64,000 nucleotides of DNA. Origin: Streptomyces shenzhenensis (GTDB lineage: Bacteria; Actinomycetota; Actinomycetes; Streptomycetales; Streptomycetaceae). Location of the stretch: the NCBI RefSeq assembly GCF_021462265.1, contig NZ_JAJONF010000025.1, positions 62,001-126,000 on the forward strand, read 5' to 3'. Under the pieces are notes generated by a model. The model had not been told where the DNA came from. It ran no database searches and worked only from the letters and a program-made list of their open reading frames with translations. Positions 1 through 7,901 of the stretch are shown piece after piece. Position 1 is the first letter of the stretch. Each line of letters begins with the position of its first letter. The translations under genes and the position numbers were made by a program.

Positions 1-977
1 CGCAGATCGACCTGGAGCGGTCGATCGCGCTGAGCGAGGCGCTGTTCGAGGACGCGGCCTGGGGTGTCGTGGTCGTGGACGCCGATCTGCGGCCCGCGGT
101 GGTCAACGCATATGCCGCGCGGGCGCTCGGTATCGGCCGGACGTCGGCGCTCGGGCGGCCGCTCGGGGAGTTGCTCGCGCTGGGTGTGGAGGATCTGGAG
201 AGCGCGCTGACGCATGTGCTGGCCGAGGGGGCGCCGCCCGCGCCGGCCGACATGTGGGTGAGCGTGCGCACGGCGGAGGGCGAGCAGCGGCGCTGCTGGC
301 GGTCGGGGTTCCTGCGGCTGGCGTCGCCGCTCACGGAGGAGCCGGTGCCGCTCGGGGTCGGCTGGCTGTTCCAGGACGTCACGGAGGCCAAGCACGTCGA
401 GCAGGAGGCCGCGACGCTGCGCTTCCGGGCGAACCAGCTGCATCGCGCGGCCCGTGCGGCCGCCGAGTGCGAGGATCCGGCGGAGGCGGCCACCGTCCAT
501 CTGGACTTCGCGCTGGCCGGGTTCGCCGACCACGCGGTGATCGACCGGGTGGTGGGAGGGTCCCGCGCCGACGGGGAGGTGGGGCCGGTCCGGCTGGTGC
601 GGATCGCGGCCACGCCGTCCGGGACGCCGGGGCCGAGCATGCTGACGGGCTCGGCGGGGCTGCCGGTGCGCTACGAGGAGGGGCATCCGGCGTTGCAGTG
701 CGTGGTGCGGGCCGGGAGTGTCCGGGCGGACGCCGGTTCGGTGCCGCCGGACCGGGCGCGGGCCTGGGCGCTGGACCGGCAGTGGCCGGGTGACGCGGTG
801 CACGCGTTGTGCGCGGTGCTGCGCAGCCGGGGGCGGACGCTGGGCGTGGTGACGTTCCTGCGCGGGGCGGGTCGTACCCGCTTCGAGCGCGCGGACGCGA
901 CGTACGCCGAGGACGTGGCGGTCCGTGTCGCGACCGCGCTGGATCTCGCCCATCTCGCGAAGGACCGGCCGCAGTAG
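1..977 (+). CDS. PAS/GAF sensory protein, C-terminal part
   Basis: The reading frame is already open at the window edge (first full codon at base 3), so the 5' end lies outside. The visible part starts with a PAS-like fold (WGVVVVDADL, then a GWLFQDVTE strand near residue 115), followed by a GAF-like domain ending in TATALDLAHL-type helix residues. PAS plus GAF proteins sense small ligands or redox state and usually pass the signal to an effector. No kinase, phosphatase or GGDEF domain follows: the protein stops right after the GAF-like region, so any effector must be upstream or in a partner. The next gene converges from the other strand 8 bases away. Domain type is moderately sure; ligand and partner are unknown. 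Confidence 0.7.
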   Translation, partial: QIDLERSIALSEALFEDAAWGVVVVDADLRPAVVNAYAARALGIGRTSALGRPLGELLALGVEDLESALTHVLAEGAPPAPADMWVSVRTAEGEQRRCWRSGFLRLASPLTEEPVPLGVGWLFQDVTEAKHVEQEAATLRFRANQLHRAARAAAECEDPAEAATVHLDFALAGFADHAVIDRVVGGSRADGEVGPVRLVRIAATPSGTPGPSMLTGSAGLPVRYEEGHPALQCVVRAGSVRADAGSVPPDRARAWALDRQWPGDAVHALCAVLRSRGRTLGVVTFLRGAGRTRFERADATYAEDVAVRVATALDLAHLAKDRPQ

Positions 978-985
978 CGGTCCGT

Positions 986-1741
986 TCAGCGCTGGTAGAA
1001 GATCCGGTCGCGGTACTCCGCGAACACGCGGGCGTTCCATTCGTGGCCGCCGTCGACGTTGCCGGAGCGCAGCAGCGGGGGTTCGGTGCCGCGGTCGGCG
1101 AGGGTGGCCGCGGTGGTGGCGAGGACCGCCTGGAGCAGGGCGCTGGTGACGACGGTGGAGGCGGGTGCGAAGGGCGCCGGGATGGTGTCGAGGGTGAGTT
1201 CGGCGTCCCCGACGGCGATCTTCGAGTCGAGGACGACGTCGCAGTGGTCCTTGAGGTAGGTGCCGGAGGTGTGCCGGGAGGTGGTCTGGGCGGCGTACGC
1301 CACCGATGTCACGCCGATGACCTTGACGCCGCGCCGGCGGGCCTCGACGGCCATCTCGACGGGCAGGGCGTTGCGGCCCGACAGGGAGATGATCAGGAGG
1401 GCGTCGCCGGTGCGCAGGGGTGAGGTGTCGAGGACGGCGGTGGCGAGTCCGTCGACGCGTTCGAGGCGGGAGCCGAGGGTGGCGGGCATGACGTCGACGC
1501 CGACGAGGCCGGGGGCGGCGAGGAGGTTCATGAGGGCGAGGCCGCCGGCGCGGTAGACGACGTCCTGGGCGGCGAGGGAGGAGTGGCCGGCGCCGAAGGC
1601 GAACAGCCGGCCGCCGGAGGTGACGGTGTCGGCGAGGAGGGTGCCTGCGGCGGTGATGGCACCGGCCTCCTCGTCGCGGACCCGTTGCAGGAGGCCGATG
1701 GCGGCGTCGAAGAACAGGTCGGCGGGCGTGCCGTCGCTCAT
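986..1741 (-). CDS. UPF0309 SIS-domain protein (sugar phosphate binding)
   Basis: A 251-residue single SIS-domain protein of the UPF0309 type, related to GmhA phosphoheptose isomerases and MurNAc-6-P etherases. The phosphosugar-binding features are FAFGAGHSS near residue 45 and IISLSGRNALP near residue 115. The start at 1741 is chosen because GAAGGGG lies a few bases upstream; an upstream in-frame start would add 18 residues of low-complexity sequence. Members bind phosphosugars, but the reaction for this family is not established. It is transcribed divergently from dmdR1 and keeps that neighbour in S. coelicolor (from memory SCO4393 and SCO4394). Family assignment is firm; substrate is unknown. 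Confidence 0.85.
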   Translation of the reverse strand: MSDGTPADLFFDAAIGLLQRVRDEEAGAITAAGTLLADTVTSGGRLFAFGAGHSSLAAQDVVYRAGGLALMNLLAAPGLVGVDVMPATLGSRLERVDGLATAVLDTSPLRTGDALLIISLSGRNALPVEMAVEARRRGVKVIGVTSVAYAAQTTSRHTSGTYLKDHCDVVLDSKIAVGDAELTLDTIPAPFAPASTVVTSALLQAVLATTAATLADRGTEPPLLRSGNVDGGHEWNARVFAEYRDRIFYQR

Positions 1742-2099
1742 GCGGTGCCCCTTCGCAGCGTCAGCGTGGGTGTCTGTGCCTGTGTCGCCGATCACCCTCA
1801 GGTCTGGACCAGGGTGGTGTCAATACGGCCGGGGGTCCGTGCGGGTGGTGGGTACCGCGGTGGGGTGGGGCGCTTGCCTCGTGGGTCCTCGGGGCACGGT
1901 GGAGGCACGACTGCCCGCGGCCGCAGTGCCCTTCGGGGGCGCGGGGAACCGCGCGGCCGGCTCCCACCGGCCCGCAGGTGGGCGAGGGCCCGTGCCCCGT
2001 TCTTCCGGTGTCCCCCGCTTGTCAGTGGGATCCGGCAGAATTGGGGGCAGGGCCAGCGCACGCGGCCGGGGCTTCTGGCGAGGTAATCGAGGGGCACGT
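1742..2099. promoter_or_regulatory. Divergent promoter region of the SIS gene and dmdR1
   Basis: This 358-base gap separates two diverging genes and must hold both promoters. I see no clear consensus -35/-10 pair and no palindromic 19-bp iron box. It contains one copy of the Streptomyces GC-rich intergenic element (CGGGGGCGCGGGGAACCGCG, about 1932-1953) followed by a short hairpin CCCACCGG/CCGCAGGTGGG near 1964. Nothing else stands out. Confidence 0.4.
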
Positions 2100-2771
2100 A
2101 TGTCCGGACTGATCGACACCACGGAGATGTATCTCCGTACCATCCTCGAACTCGAAGAGGAAGGCGTTGTCCCCATGCGCGCCCGTATCGCGGAGCGGCT
2201 CGACCAGAGCGGGCCGACGGTGAGCCAGACGGTGGCCCGGATGGAGCGGGACGGTCTGGTGTCCGTCGCCGCCGACCGCCATCTGGAGCTGACCGACGAG
2301 GGCCGCCGGCTGGCGACGCGCGTGATGCGCAAGCACCGGCTCGCGGAGTGCCTGCTGGTCGATGTGATCGGCCTGGAGTGGGAGCAGGTGCACGCCGAGG
2401 CGTGCCGCTGGGAGCACGTGATGAGCGAGGCCGTGGAGCGGCGCGTCCTGGAGCTGCTGCGGCACCCGACCGAGTCGCCGTACGGCAACCCGATCCCGGG
2501 TCTGGAGGAGCTGGGCGAGAAGGACGGCGCCGATCCGTTCCTCGACGAGAGCATGGTGTCGCTGGCCGATCTGGATCCGGGCTCGGACGGCAAGACGGTG
2601 GTGGTGCGCCGGATCGGCGAGCCCATCCAGACCGACGCGCAGCTGATGTACACGCTGCGGCGGGCGGGTGTGCAGCCCGGTTCGGTGGTGAGCGTGACGG
2701 AGGCGGCCGGCGGGGTGCTGGTGGGCAGCGGCGGCGAGGCGGCCGAGCTGGAGGCGGACGTCGCCTCCCAC
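2022..2771 (-). CDS. Antisense ORF overlapping dmdR1 (adm-like candidate)
   Basis: A 249-codon open frame lies almost entirely antisense to dmdR1. High-GC genomes produce many such shadow frames, so openness alone is weak evidence. It is listed because in S. coelicolor an antiparallel gene overlapping dmdR1, called adm, was reported to be translated and to affect siderophore and antibiotic production. The predicted protein is rich in His, Arg, Leu and Gln and has no domain I recognise. No strong ribosome binding site was found. Treat it as a candidate resting on the published precedent. Confidence 0.3.
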   Translation of the reverse strand: MGGDVRLQLGRLAAAAHQHPAGRLRHAHHRTGLHTRPPQRVHQLRVGLDGLADPAHHHRLAVRARIQIGQRHHALVEERIGAVLLAQLLQTRDRVAVRRLGRVPQQLQDAPLHGLAHHVLPAARLGVHLLPLQADHIDQQALREPVLAHHARRQPAALVGQLQMAVGGDGHQTVPLHPGHRLAHRRPALVEPLRDTGAHGDNAFLFEFEDGTEIHLRGVDQSGHTCPSITSPEAPAACAGPAPNSAGSH

Positions 2772-2792
2772 GTGTTCGTCGCCAAGCGCTGA
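2100..2792 (+). CDS. dmdR1: DtxR/IdeR-family iron-dependent repressor DmdR1
   Basis: A 230-residue metalloregulator. When loaded with Fe(II) it dimerises and represses iron-uptake and siderophore genes by binding 19-bp iron boxes. The N-terminal winged helix spans residues 1-70; the metal and dimerisation region follows, with the family ligands in place: Met10 in TTEMYLRT, His and Glu in KHRLAE, and the Cys-Glu-His cluster in EACRWEHVM. A C-terminal SH3-like domain begins near residue 150. Start ATG at 2100 gives the length known for DmdR1. No iron box is visible in its own upstream region. An antisense frame covers the gene. A hairpin about 210 bases after the stop could end transcription. 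Identification is very secure. Confidence 0.96.
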   Translation: MSGLIDTTEMYLRTILELEEEGVVPMRARIAERLDQSGPTVSQTVARMERDGLVSVAADRHLELTDEGRRLATRVMRKHRLAECLLVDVIGLEWEQVHAEACRWEHVMSEAVERRVLELLRHPTESPYGNPIPGLEELGEKDGADPFLDESMVSLADLDPGSDGKTVVVRRIGEPIQTDAQLMYTLRRAGVQPGSVVSVTEAAGGVLVGSGGEAAELEADVASHVFVAKR

Positions 2793-3004
2793 GCGACGGC
2801 TGCTGAGCTCCGTTCGGCCTCCTTTGCCCCTGGCGAGGCCGACGCCTCTGTCCGATGCCGTGCCGGCGGGTGTCGAACGCGTCGAATGCAGGATTCAGTG
2901 CGTGGAATCGCAGCGCTGGAACGCTTCGCGTGCGAGGCTGTCGCGAGAGGCATATGACCTGAGGGGGGCGGGGAGGATGTGCCGAGGACTTGGTGGGGGG
3001 ATGG

Positions 3005-3030
3005 GCCCCGGCACCTTGCGGTGCCGGGGC
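3005..3030 (+). terminator. Strong hairpin, possible dmdR1 terminator
   Basis: A perfect 11-bp stem (GCCCCGGCACC paired with GGTGCCGGGGC) closes on a TTGC tetraloop. It has no T-tract, which is common for Streptomyces terminators. It lies 213 bases beyond the dmdR1 stop, so it may instead end a small transcript from the intergenic region. Confidence 0.55.
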
Positions 3031-3196
3031 CTGTCCTCCCCAGTGCTGACCCGGAGCCCCGAGCTCCCAGGGTCATCCCCGCGGACCGTTTTCCCCGAGC
3101 GGCCCGCCCCCCGCAGAAGAAATCCCCCCGGCGGCGCCGATCATGCCTGGGGAGGGGTCACTCGAATGAGGGGTGTTGTCCGCCGGAACCCGGTTT

Positions 3197-3212
3197 TCGA
3201 ATAGAAGTTCGA
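3197..3212. promoter_or_regulatory. SOS-box-like (LexA) palindrome
   Basis: The sequence TCGAATAGAAGTTCGA differs at one position from the actinobacterial LexA consensus TCGAAC-N4-GTTCGA. It is followed directly by TAGCCT, a plausible -10, and lies 80 bases before the hydrolase start, so it could overlap the promoter. DNA-damage control is an inference from this match only. Confidence 0.4.
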
Positions 3213-3292
3213 TAGCCTGCGGTGGTACCGAAGCACCACGAAGTGATGACGAGGCGACACTAGGCACGCGGAGCTAGGGGGGTGCCAGGCCC

Positions 3293-4153
3293 ATGGCACG
3301 GCGCATCGACGTGACAGGAGCCGGCGGCGTACACCTCGCCGCCTGGGAGTTCGCGGACCCGCCCAAGACGGAGGAGGCGGACCGCTCGATTCCCGGCGTG
3401 CTGTTACTGCACGGCCTGATGGGCCGCGCCTCGCACTGGGCGTCCACCGCCCGCTGGCTCTCCGCGCGGTACCGGGCCGTCGCCCTCGACCAGCGCGGCC
3501 ACGGCCAGAGCGGCAAGCCCCCGCAGGCCGCCTACACCCGCGATGCGTACATCGAGGACACCGCGGCCGCCGTCGAGCAGCTGGATCTGGCACCGGCCGT
3601 GCTCATCGGCCACGGCATGGGCGCGCTGACCGCCTGGCAGCTCGCCGCGAAGCGCCCCGAACTGGTGCGGGGCCTGATCATCTGCGACATGCGGGCGTCC
3701 GCGCTCGGCGCGGCCTCGCAGCGCGAGTGGGCCGACTGGTTCAACTCCTGGCCCGTTCCCTTCGCCACGCTCGCCGACGTACGCAAGTGGTTCGGCGAGG
3801 ACGATCCCTGGGTGGAGCGGCCGAACCCGGCGCGCGGGGAGTTCTACGCCGAGGTGATGCACGAGGGCGCCGATGGCTGGCGGCCCGTGTTCGAGCCCGA
3901 CCGGATGCTGAGGTCCCGGGAGACCTGGGTGTACGACGCGCACTGGGAGGAGCTGGCCCAGGTGCCGTGCCCCACGCTGGTGGTACGCGGGGTGGACGGG
4001 GAGCTGGGGCGGGCGGAGGCGCAGGAGATGGTCCGGGTGCTGCCGAAGGGGGAGTACGCCGAGGTGGCGGACGCCGGCCCGCTGCTGCCCTATGACCGGC
4101 CGGAGGCCTGGCGGGCGGCGGTGGAGCCGTTTCTCGACCGGGTGGGGGAGTGA
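3293..4153 (+). CDS. Alpha/beta-hydrolase fold protein lacking Ser and His
   Basis: A 286-residue protein with a complete alpha/beta-hydrolase core: oxyanion loop LLHGLMG near residue 42, the strand leading to LDQRGHGQS, and the acid region VVRGVDGE. The nucleophile elbow, normally G-x-S-x-G, reads GHGMG, so the catalytic Ser is Gly at about residue 108. The normally invariant C-terminal His is also gone: the loop reads DAGPLLPYDRP, with Pro at about residue 263. Without both residues it is unlikely to work as a standard esterase, so it may be a binding protein or use other chemistry. The start has a GGGG-rich site upstream and an SOS-like box further back. The fold is certain; the role is unknown. 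Confidence 0.85.
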   Translation: MARRIDVTGAGGVHLAAWEFADPPKTEEADRSIPGVLLLHGLMGRASHWASTARWLSARYRAVALDQRGHGQSGKPPQAAYTRDAYIEDTAAAVEQLDLAPAVLIGHGMGALTAWQLAAKRPELVRGLIICDMRASALGAASQREWADWFNSWPVPFATLADVRKWFGEDDPWVERPNPARGEFYAEVMHEGADGWRPVFEPDRMLRSRETWVYDAHWEELAQVPCPTLVVRGVDGELGRAEAQEMVRVLPKGEYAEVADAGPLLPYDRPEAWRAAVEPFLDRVGE

Positions 4154-4255
4154 GGAGCGCCTGCCGGGCCGGCGGCTGAGCGGTTTCGGCGGCTGCGGGC
4201 GCGCGGTGGTCTCTCGCGCAGTTCCGCCCCCGGCCTCCGGCCGGGGGGACCCCCA

Positions 4256-4273
4256 GCGCCCCTTGCGGGGCGC
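4256..4273. terminator. Convergent-gene hairpin
   Basis: GCGCCCC and GGGGCGC pair around a TTGC loop, directly beside the permease stop codon. It follows a degenerate copy of the GCGCAGTTCC element (4215-4230). It lies between the convergent hydrolase and ABC permease genes and can act on either transcript. Confidence 0.5.
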
Positions 4274-4275
4274 CC

Positions 4276-5868
4276 CTAACCCCTGCTGACAGCCACAAGG
4301 ATCTCCGGCAGGTTCGCCGCCGCGCGCGGCGCCGCCAGGCGCAGCCCCGCCCATGTGATGCCCGCCCCGTAGACGGCCCCCACCGGCAGCAGCAGCCAGG
4401 TCCACTGCGCACCCCCCGCGCGCACGTTCAGCGCGATCGTCAGGGCGATGACCGGGGAGCACAGCAGGCCTGCCGCGACCATGCCGCCGAAGATGGCGAT
4501 CCAGGCGAGTCCGGCCTGGCCGGGGGCGACGTTGCGGTGACCCTCCTGGGGGATGGAGTAGGGGAAGCGGGCGGAGGTCCAGGCGCCGGTCGCCAGCATC
4601 GCGCCGAGCAGGGCGAAGGAGAGGCCGAGCACCTCGGGCAGCCGGGCCCAGTCGCCCAGCATGGCCGTGGTCAGCACGGTCACCAGCGTGGCGTACGGCA
4701 GGGTGATCAGCAGCAGGGCCAGCGCCCGCCCGCGCAGTTCGGCGTAGGCGTCCCTGGCGGACGAAATGGTCGTCGCGACCATCCAGAAGGCGGAGGCGTC
4801 CTGCCCGAACTGGTTGTACATCTGGATGCCGAGCATCCCCGCGGCGAAGCACGCGAAGTAGATCGAACCGGTGCCCTGCAAGGCGTTGAAGACGGGCACG
4901 ATCAGGCCGATGGCCAGCGAGGTCACCCAGGCGGCCTTGGTCTTGGGGTCGCGCCAGACGTAGCGCAGGCTGCGCGCCATGACCGTACCGGTGCGTCCGC
5001 CGGGCAGCAGCCGTCCGAGGCCGCCGTCCGCGGCGGAGCGGCTCCGGGCGGCCGTGTCGGGCGCCTGGAGGGTGGACCCGTCGGGTGAGGTCATCAGCCG
5101 GGTCAGCGTCCGCGCCCACGCGCCGACGAGCAGCGCCAGCGCGGCGAGGGCCAGGCCGAGCTGGAGCACCGCCGTGCCGTACGCCCCCTCGCTCGCCGAC
5201 CGCACCGCGCCGATCGCCGACGCGGGCGGCAGCCACCGCACCACGTCGGCCACCGGCGCGAGCCGCCCGAGCCCGGCCGAACCGAGGCTCTGGGCGCCGA
5301 AGTTGACGAGCTGCGCGCCGACCGCGATCACCAGGCCGCTCAGGACGGCCAGGTCACGGCCCTTGCGGCTGCTGAGCAGCCGTACGTTCGCGGCGGCCAC
5401 CGCGCGGGCGAGGGCCACGCAGACCAGCAGCGCGAGAGCCACGGCGAGGACCGCGACGCCGTAGCCGGCCGCGCCGTGCGCCACCGACACCGCGCAGCCC
5501 ACCAGCAGCAACAGGCTGACCAGGGGGCCGATGCCGACCAGCGAGGCGGCCAGCAGGGCCCGGACCAGGGGCCGGGGCCGCAGCGGGAGCATCACCAGCC
5601 GGGTCGGGTCCAGGGTCTCGTCGCCGCCCGGGAAGAACAGCGGCATCACCGCCCAGCCCAGCGCCAGCACGGCGGCCCCCAGCACCGCCACCGCGTCCAC
5701 GTGCGCGTGCCCGCGCAGTAGGACCAGGCCCAGCAGCTGCAGGGCCGCGAACAGCAGCGCGAGGACCGCCGACACGACGAACGCGGCCCGCCGGCCGCCG
5801 GACTGCCGCAGCCCGTTGCGCAGCAGCGACAGCTTCAGCCGTACGACGGTGGCGGTCACGTCCGTCAT
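4276..5868 (-). CDS. ABC transporter permease (ABC-2 type, large)
   Basis: A 530-residue membrane protein with about 12 hydrophobic segments, such as the runs near residues 30-50, 65-85, 110-135 and 145-170. A cytosolic loop with an RDPKTKAAW motif lies mid-protein, repeating the N-terminal arrangement as in two-half permeases. It pairs with the ATPase just upstream: the ATG at 5868 overlaps the ATPase stop in an ATGA arrangement, so the two are translationally coupled. Together they would form an exporter. The cargo cannot be inferred, since no biosynthetic or resistance gene sits beside it. Start chosen from the overlap. Confidence 0.88.
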   Translation of the reverse strand: MTDVTATVVRLKLSLLRNGLRQSGGRRAAFVVSAVLALLFAALQLLGLVLLRGHAHVDAVAVLGAAVLALGWAVMPLFFPGGDETLDPTRLVMLPLRPRPLVRALLAASLVGIGPLVSLLLLVGCAVSVAHGAAGYGVAVLAVALALLVCVALARAVAAANVRLLSSRKGRDLAVLSGLVIAVGAQLVNFGAQSLGSAGLGRLAPVADVVRWLPPASAIGAVRSASEGAYGTAVLQLGLALAALALLVGAWARTLTRLMTSPDGSTLQAPDTAARSRSAADGGLGRLLPGGRTGTVMARSLRYVWRDPKTKAAWVTSLAIGLIVPVFNALQGTGSIYFACFAAGMLGIQMYNQFGQDASAFWMVATTISSARDAYAELRGRALALLLITLPYATLVTVLTTAMLGDWARLPEVLGLSFALLGAMLATGAWTSARFPYSIPQEGHRNVAPGQAGLAWIAIFGGMVAAGLLCSPVIALTIALNVRAGGAQWTWLLLPVGAVYGAGITWAGLRLAAPRAAANLPEILVAVSRG

Positions 5869-6638
5869 CGGCCCGCCCCGCCGCCCAGCCAGTCCAGATC
5901 GGAGGCGGTGTTCCGGCCGCTCGCCCCGACGAGTTCGAGGAACGCCGCCTGGAGGGTGGGATGCGCCCCGCGCACCTCGTCCAGGGTCCCCGTCGCGCGG
6001 ATCCGGCCGGCCGCCAGCACCGCGACCCAGTCGCACAGCGACTCGACGAGCTCCATCACGTGGGAGGAGAAGACGACGGTCGCGCCGGAGGCGGTGTACC
6101 GCTCCAGCACGCCCCGGATGATCTGCGCGGACACCGGGTCGACGCCCTCGAACGGCTCGTCCAGGAAGAGGACTTCGGGGTTGTGGAGGAGAGCCGCGGC
6201 GAGCCCGATCTTCTTGCGCATGCCGGTCGAGTAGTCGACGACGAGTTTGTGCTGGGCTCCGGCGAGGTCGAGGACGTCCAGGAGCTGGGTGGCCCGCTTG
6301 TCGACCTCGGCGCCGGGGAGGCCGCGCAGCCGGCCGGAGTAGCCGAGCAGTTCGCGTCCGGAGAGCCGTTCGAAGAGACGGAGGCCTTCGGGGAGGACAC
6401 CGATGCGGGCCTTCACGGCCACCGGGTCCCGCCACACGTCGTGGCCGACGACCTCGACCAGGCCCTGATCGGGGCGCAGCAGCCCGGTCACCATGGAGAG
6501 GGTGGTGGTCTTGCCCGCGCCGTTCGGTCCGACGAGTCCGACGAACTTCCCGGCGGGCAGCGACAGGTCGATCCCGCCGACGGCCACCTGTTGCCCAAAC
6601 CGTTTCCAGAGCCCACGCACACGTACGGCATCGGTCAT
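5865..6638 (-). CDS. ABC transporter ATP-binding protein
   Basis: A 257-residue nucleotide-binding subunit with Walker A GPNGAGKTT at residues 37-45, a signature loop YSTGMRKKIGLAAA, Walker B VLFLDEP and a switch His in SSHVMEL. The signature has Thr-Gly-Met in place of the usual Ser-Gly-Gly, a variation common in ABC-2 exporters of the CcmA/DrrA type. It energises the permease encoded immediately downstream (ATGA overlap). The upstream region is the long inverted-repeat element at 6729-6895, so the operon promoter must lie within about 90 bases of the start. Confidence 0.93.
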   Translation of the reverse strand: MTDAVRVRGLWKRFGQQVAVGGIDLSLPAGKFVGLVGPNGAGKTTTLSMVTGLLRPDQGLVEVVGHDVWRDPVAVKARIGVLPEGLRLFERLSGRELLGYSGRLRGLPGAEVDKRATQLLDVLDLAGAQHKLVVDYSTGMRKKIGLAAALLHNPEVLFLDEPFEGVDPVSAQIIRGVLERYTASGATVVFSSHVMELVESLCDWVAVLAAGRIRATGTLDEVRGAHPTLQAAFLELVGASGRNTASDLDWLGGGAGR

Positions 6639-6728
6639 GGGCCAACCCTATGGGTGCGGCGGGTTCTGGGGGTGCGGGTGGGCGGGGCTGAGGTGGGGGT
6701 GGGGACGCTTACCGGCGCTTGCAGGGTG

Positions 6729-6895
6729 CCTCCCCCAGTCTTCGGCCGGGGGGACCCCAGCGCCCACCCGTGCCGCCCTGCGGCACGCCTGCCCGCGGCT
6801 GGGTAGCTGTGACCCTGCCCGCGGCTGTGCAGCTGACGCGACTGCAGCGCCCCTTCAGGGGCGCTGGGGGTACCCCCGGCCGAAGGCTGGGGGAG
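6729..6895. repeat. Long imperfect inverted repeat with nested hairpin
   Basis: Left arm 6729-6764 (CCTCCCCCAGTCTTCGGCCG...) pairs imperfectly with right arm 6857-6895 (...CGGCCGAAGGCTGGGGGAGG). Inside is a perfect 9-bp hairpin at 6846-6865 (AGCGCCCCT/AGGGGCGCT) and a remnant of the GCGCAGTTCC element follows. It fills the gap between the primase-like gene and the ABC operon and probably terminates the former. Confidence 0.6.
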
Positions 6896-6964
6896 GAACT
6901 GCGCGATCAGCCACGAAGCACCCGCAGTCGCCGACGAAACAGGCACCCGGCAACCCAACAGGCG

Positions 6965-7642
6965 CTACCGGTCCCTCCCGCACGCATACGCCAGCGGCGA
7001 GATCAGTTCCTCCGCATCCGGCAGCCACCGGTTCGCCGGCGTCGGCCGGCAGACCCACTGGACCGCCCCTCGCGAGCCGTACCGGGTGGGCGGGGCGGGG
7101 AGGTACGCGCCCTCTCCCAGCGCCGTGAGGTCCAGTGAAGCCGGTGACCAGCCCAGCTTCCGTACCAGGTCCGGCACCTTCGCCGACGCGCCCGGCAGTA
7201 CGAAGAACTGCATCCGGCGGTCGGGAGTCAGCGTCACCGGCCCCAGCGTCAGCTCCATCCGCTCCATGCGCGCCAGCGCGAGAAACCCCGCCGTCTCCGG
7301 GACGGACAGCGCGTCGAAGGTCCGCCCCGTCGGCAGCAGGATCGACGCCGTCGGCTGCCTCTGCCACATCCGGCGCGCCACCGTCGCACTACCGGTCGCC
7401 TGCGTCGCCCAGTCCGGGCGCGCCGCGTGCGCGCCGGGCGCCGCGCACGCGAACTCCCCGCAGGAGCAGCGCTGCACCCCCTCGACCGCTTCCAGCCAGG
7501 TGCCCGGGAAGACGTCCCAGTGGCGCTCCTCGGCGTAGCGTACGGCGGTGTCCAGCAGCGATTCCCCGCGCTGCTTCGGAATCTGAGCGGCTTCGGTGCC
7601 GACGATCGTCTCTTCCACGCTCAACACAACTCCCGCGCCCAC
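6965..7642 (-). CDS. Prim-Pol (DNA primase/polymerase) domain protein
   Basis: Up to 225 residues, matching the stand-alone bifunctional DNA primase/polymerase N-terminal domain proteins of Streptomyces. Visible are the AVRYAEERHWDVFPGTW strand typical of the Prim-Pol entry, a zinc-like CSCGEFACAAPGAHA segment and the SILLPTGRTFDALSVPE block. The acidic metal ligands of an active polymerase are hard to place, so it may be a degenerate regulatory member. The start is uncertain: GTG at 7642 has no clear ribosome site, while GTG at 7618 sits 11 bases after GGGAG and may be the true start. It diverges from the NsdA-like regulator. Confidence 0.75.
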   Translation of the reverse strand: MGAGVVLSVEETIVGTEAAQIPKQRGESLLDTAVRYAEERHWDVFPGTWLEAVEGVQRCSCGEFACAAPGAHAARPDWATQATGSATVARRMWQRQPTASILLPTGRTFDALSVPETAGFLALARMERMELTLGPVTLTPDRRMQFFVLPGASAKVPDLVRKLGWSPASLDLTALGEGAYLPAPPTRYGSRGAVQWVCRPTPANRWLPDAEELISPLAYACGRDR

Positions 7643-7901
7643 CTGGAGTTACGGGCGTAGCGCGCGCGGGGGAGGAGCATCTTCTCGGTAACTGGGGCGC
7701 ATGGATGCATGTGTGGGGGCGCGCGGGAGGAGCCGGGGCGTGAGCGGGTAGTCACACATGGGGGGTTGGCGGCGGCCGCAGCCACGGTTCCGCCGCGTTT
7801 ACCCGGCAATCCTCGCATGTCCCGCATTTTCGGTATGTCCGCTGGGCAGTGATCGTAAAGGCCGGATCTTTTCCCTACAGGGAGTTCGCAGGGGGTACGC
7901 C

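Larger units (their letters stand above)
2793..3292. other. 500-base intergenic region after dmdR1
   Basis: No convincing gene is seen. A 126-codon frame from 2824 has an atypical composition and no family resemblance. The region holds the hairpin at 3005-3030 and an SOS-like palindrome at 3197-3212 just upstream of the hydrolase. The stretch 2950-3030, which ends in the hairpin, has the layout of a small RNA or a long 3' untranslated region, but no promoter is clear. Confidence 0.3.

Noticed and set aside
1820..3076. 418-codon minus-strand frame across dmdR1 and its flanks
   Set aside because: It has Ser/Arg/Pro-rich shadow composition, no ribosome site and no family match. The separate antisense frame 2022-2771 is the one with a published precedent.
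4276..6645. Single 789-codon frame covering both ABC genes
   Set aside because: The upstream third is a frame-shifted shadow of the ATPase. The permease begins at 5868 with an ATGA overlap, which is the normal arrangement.
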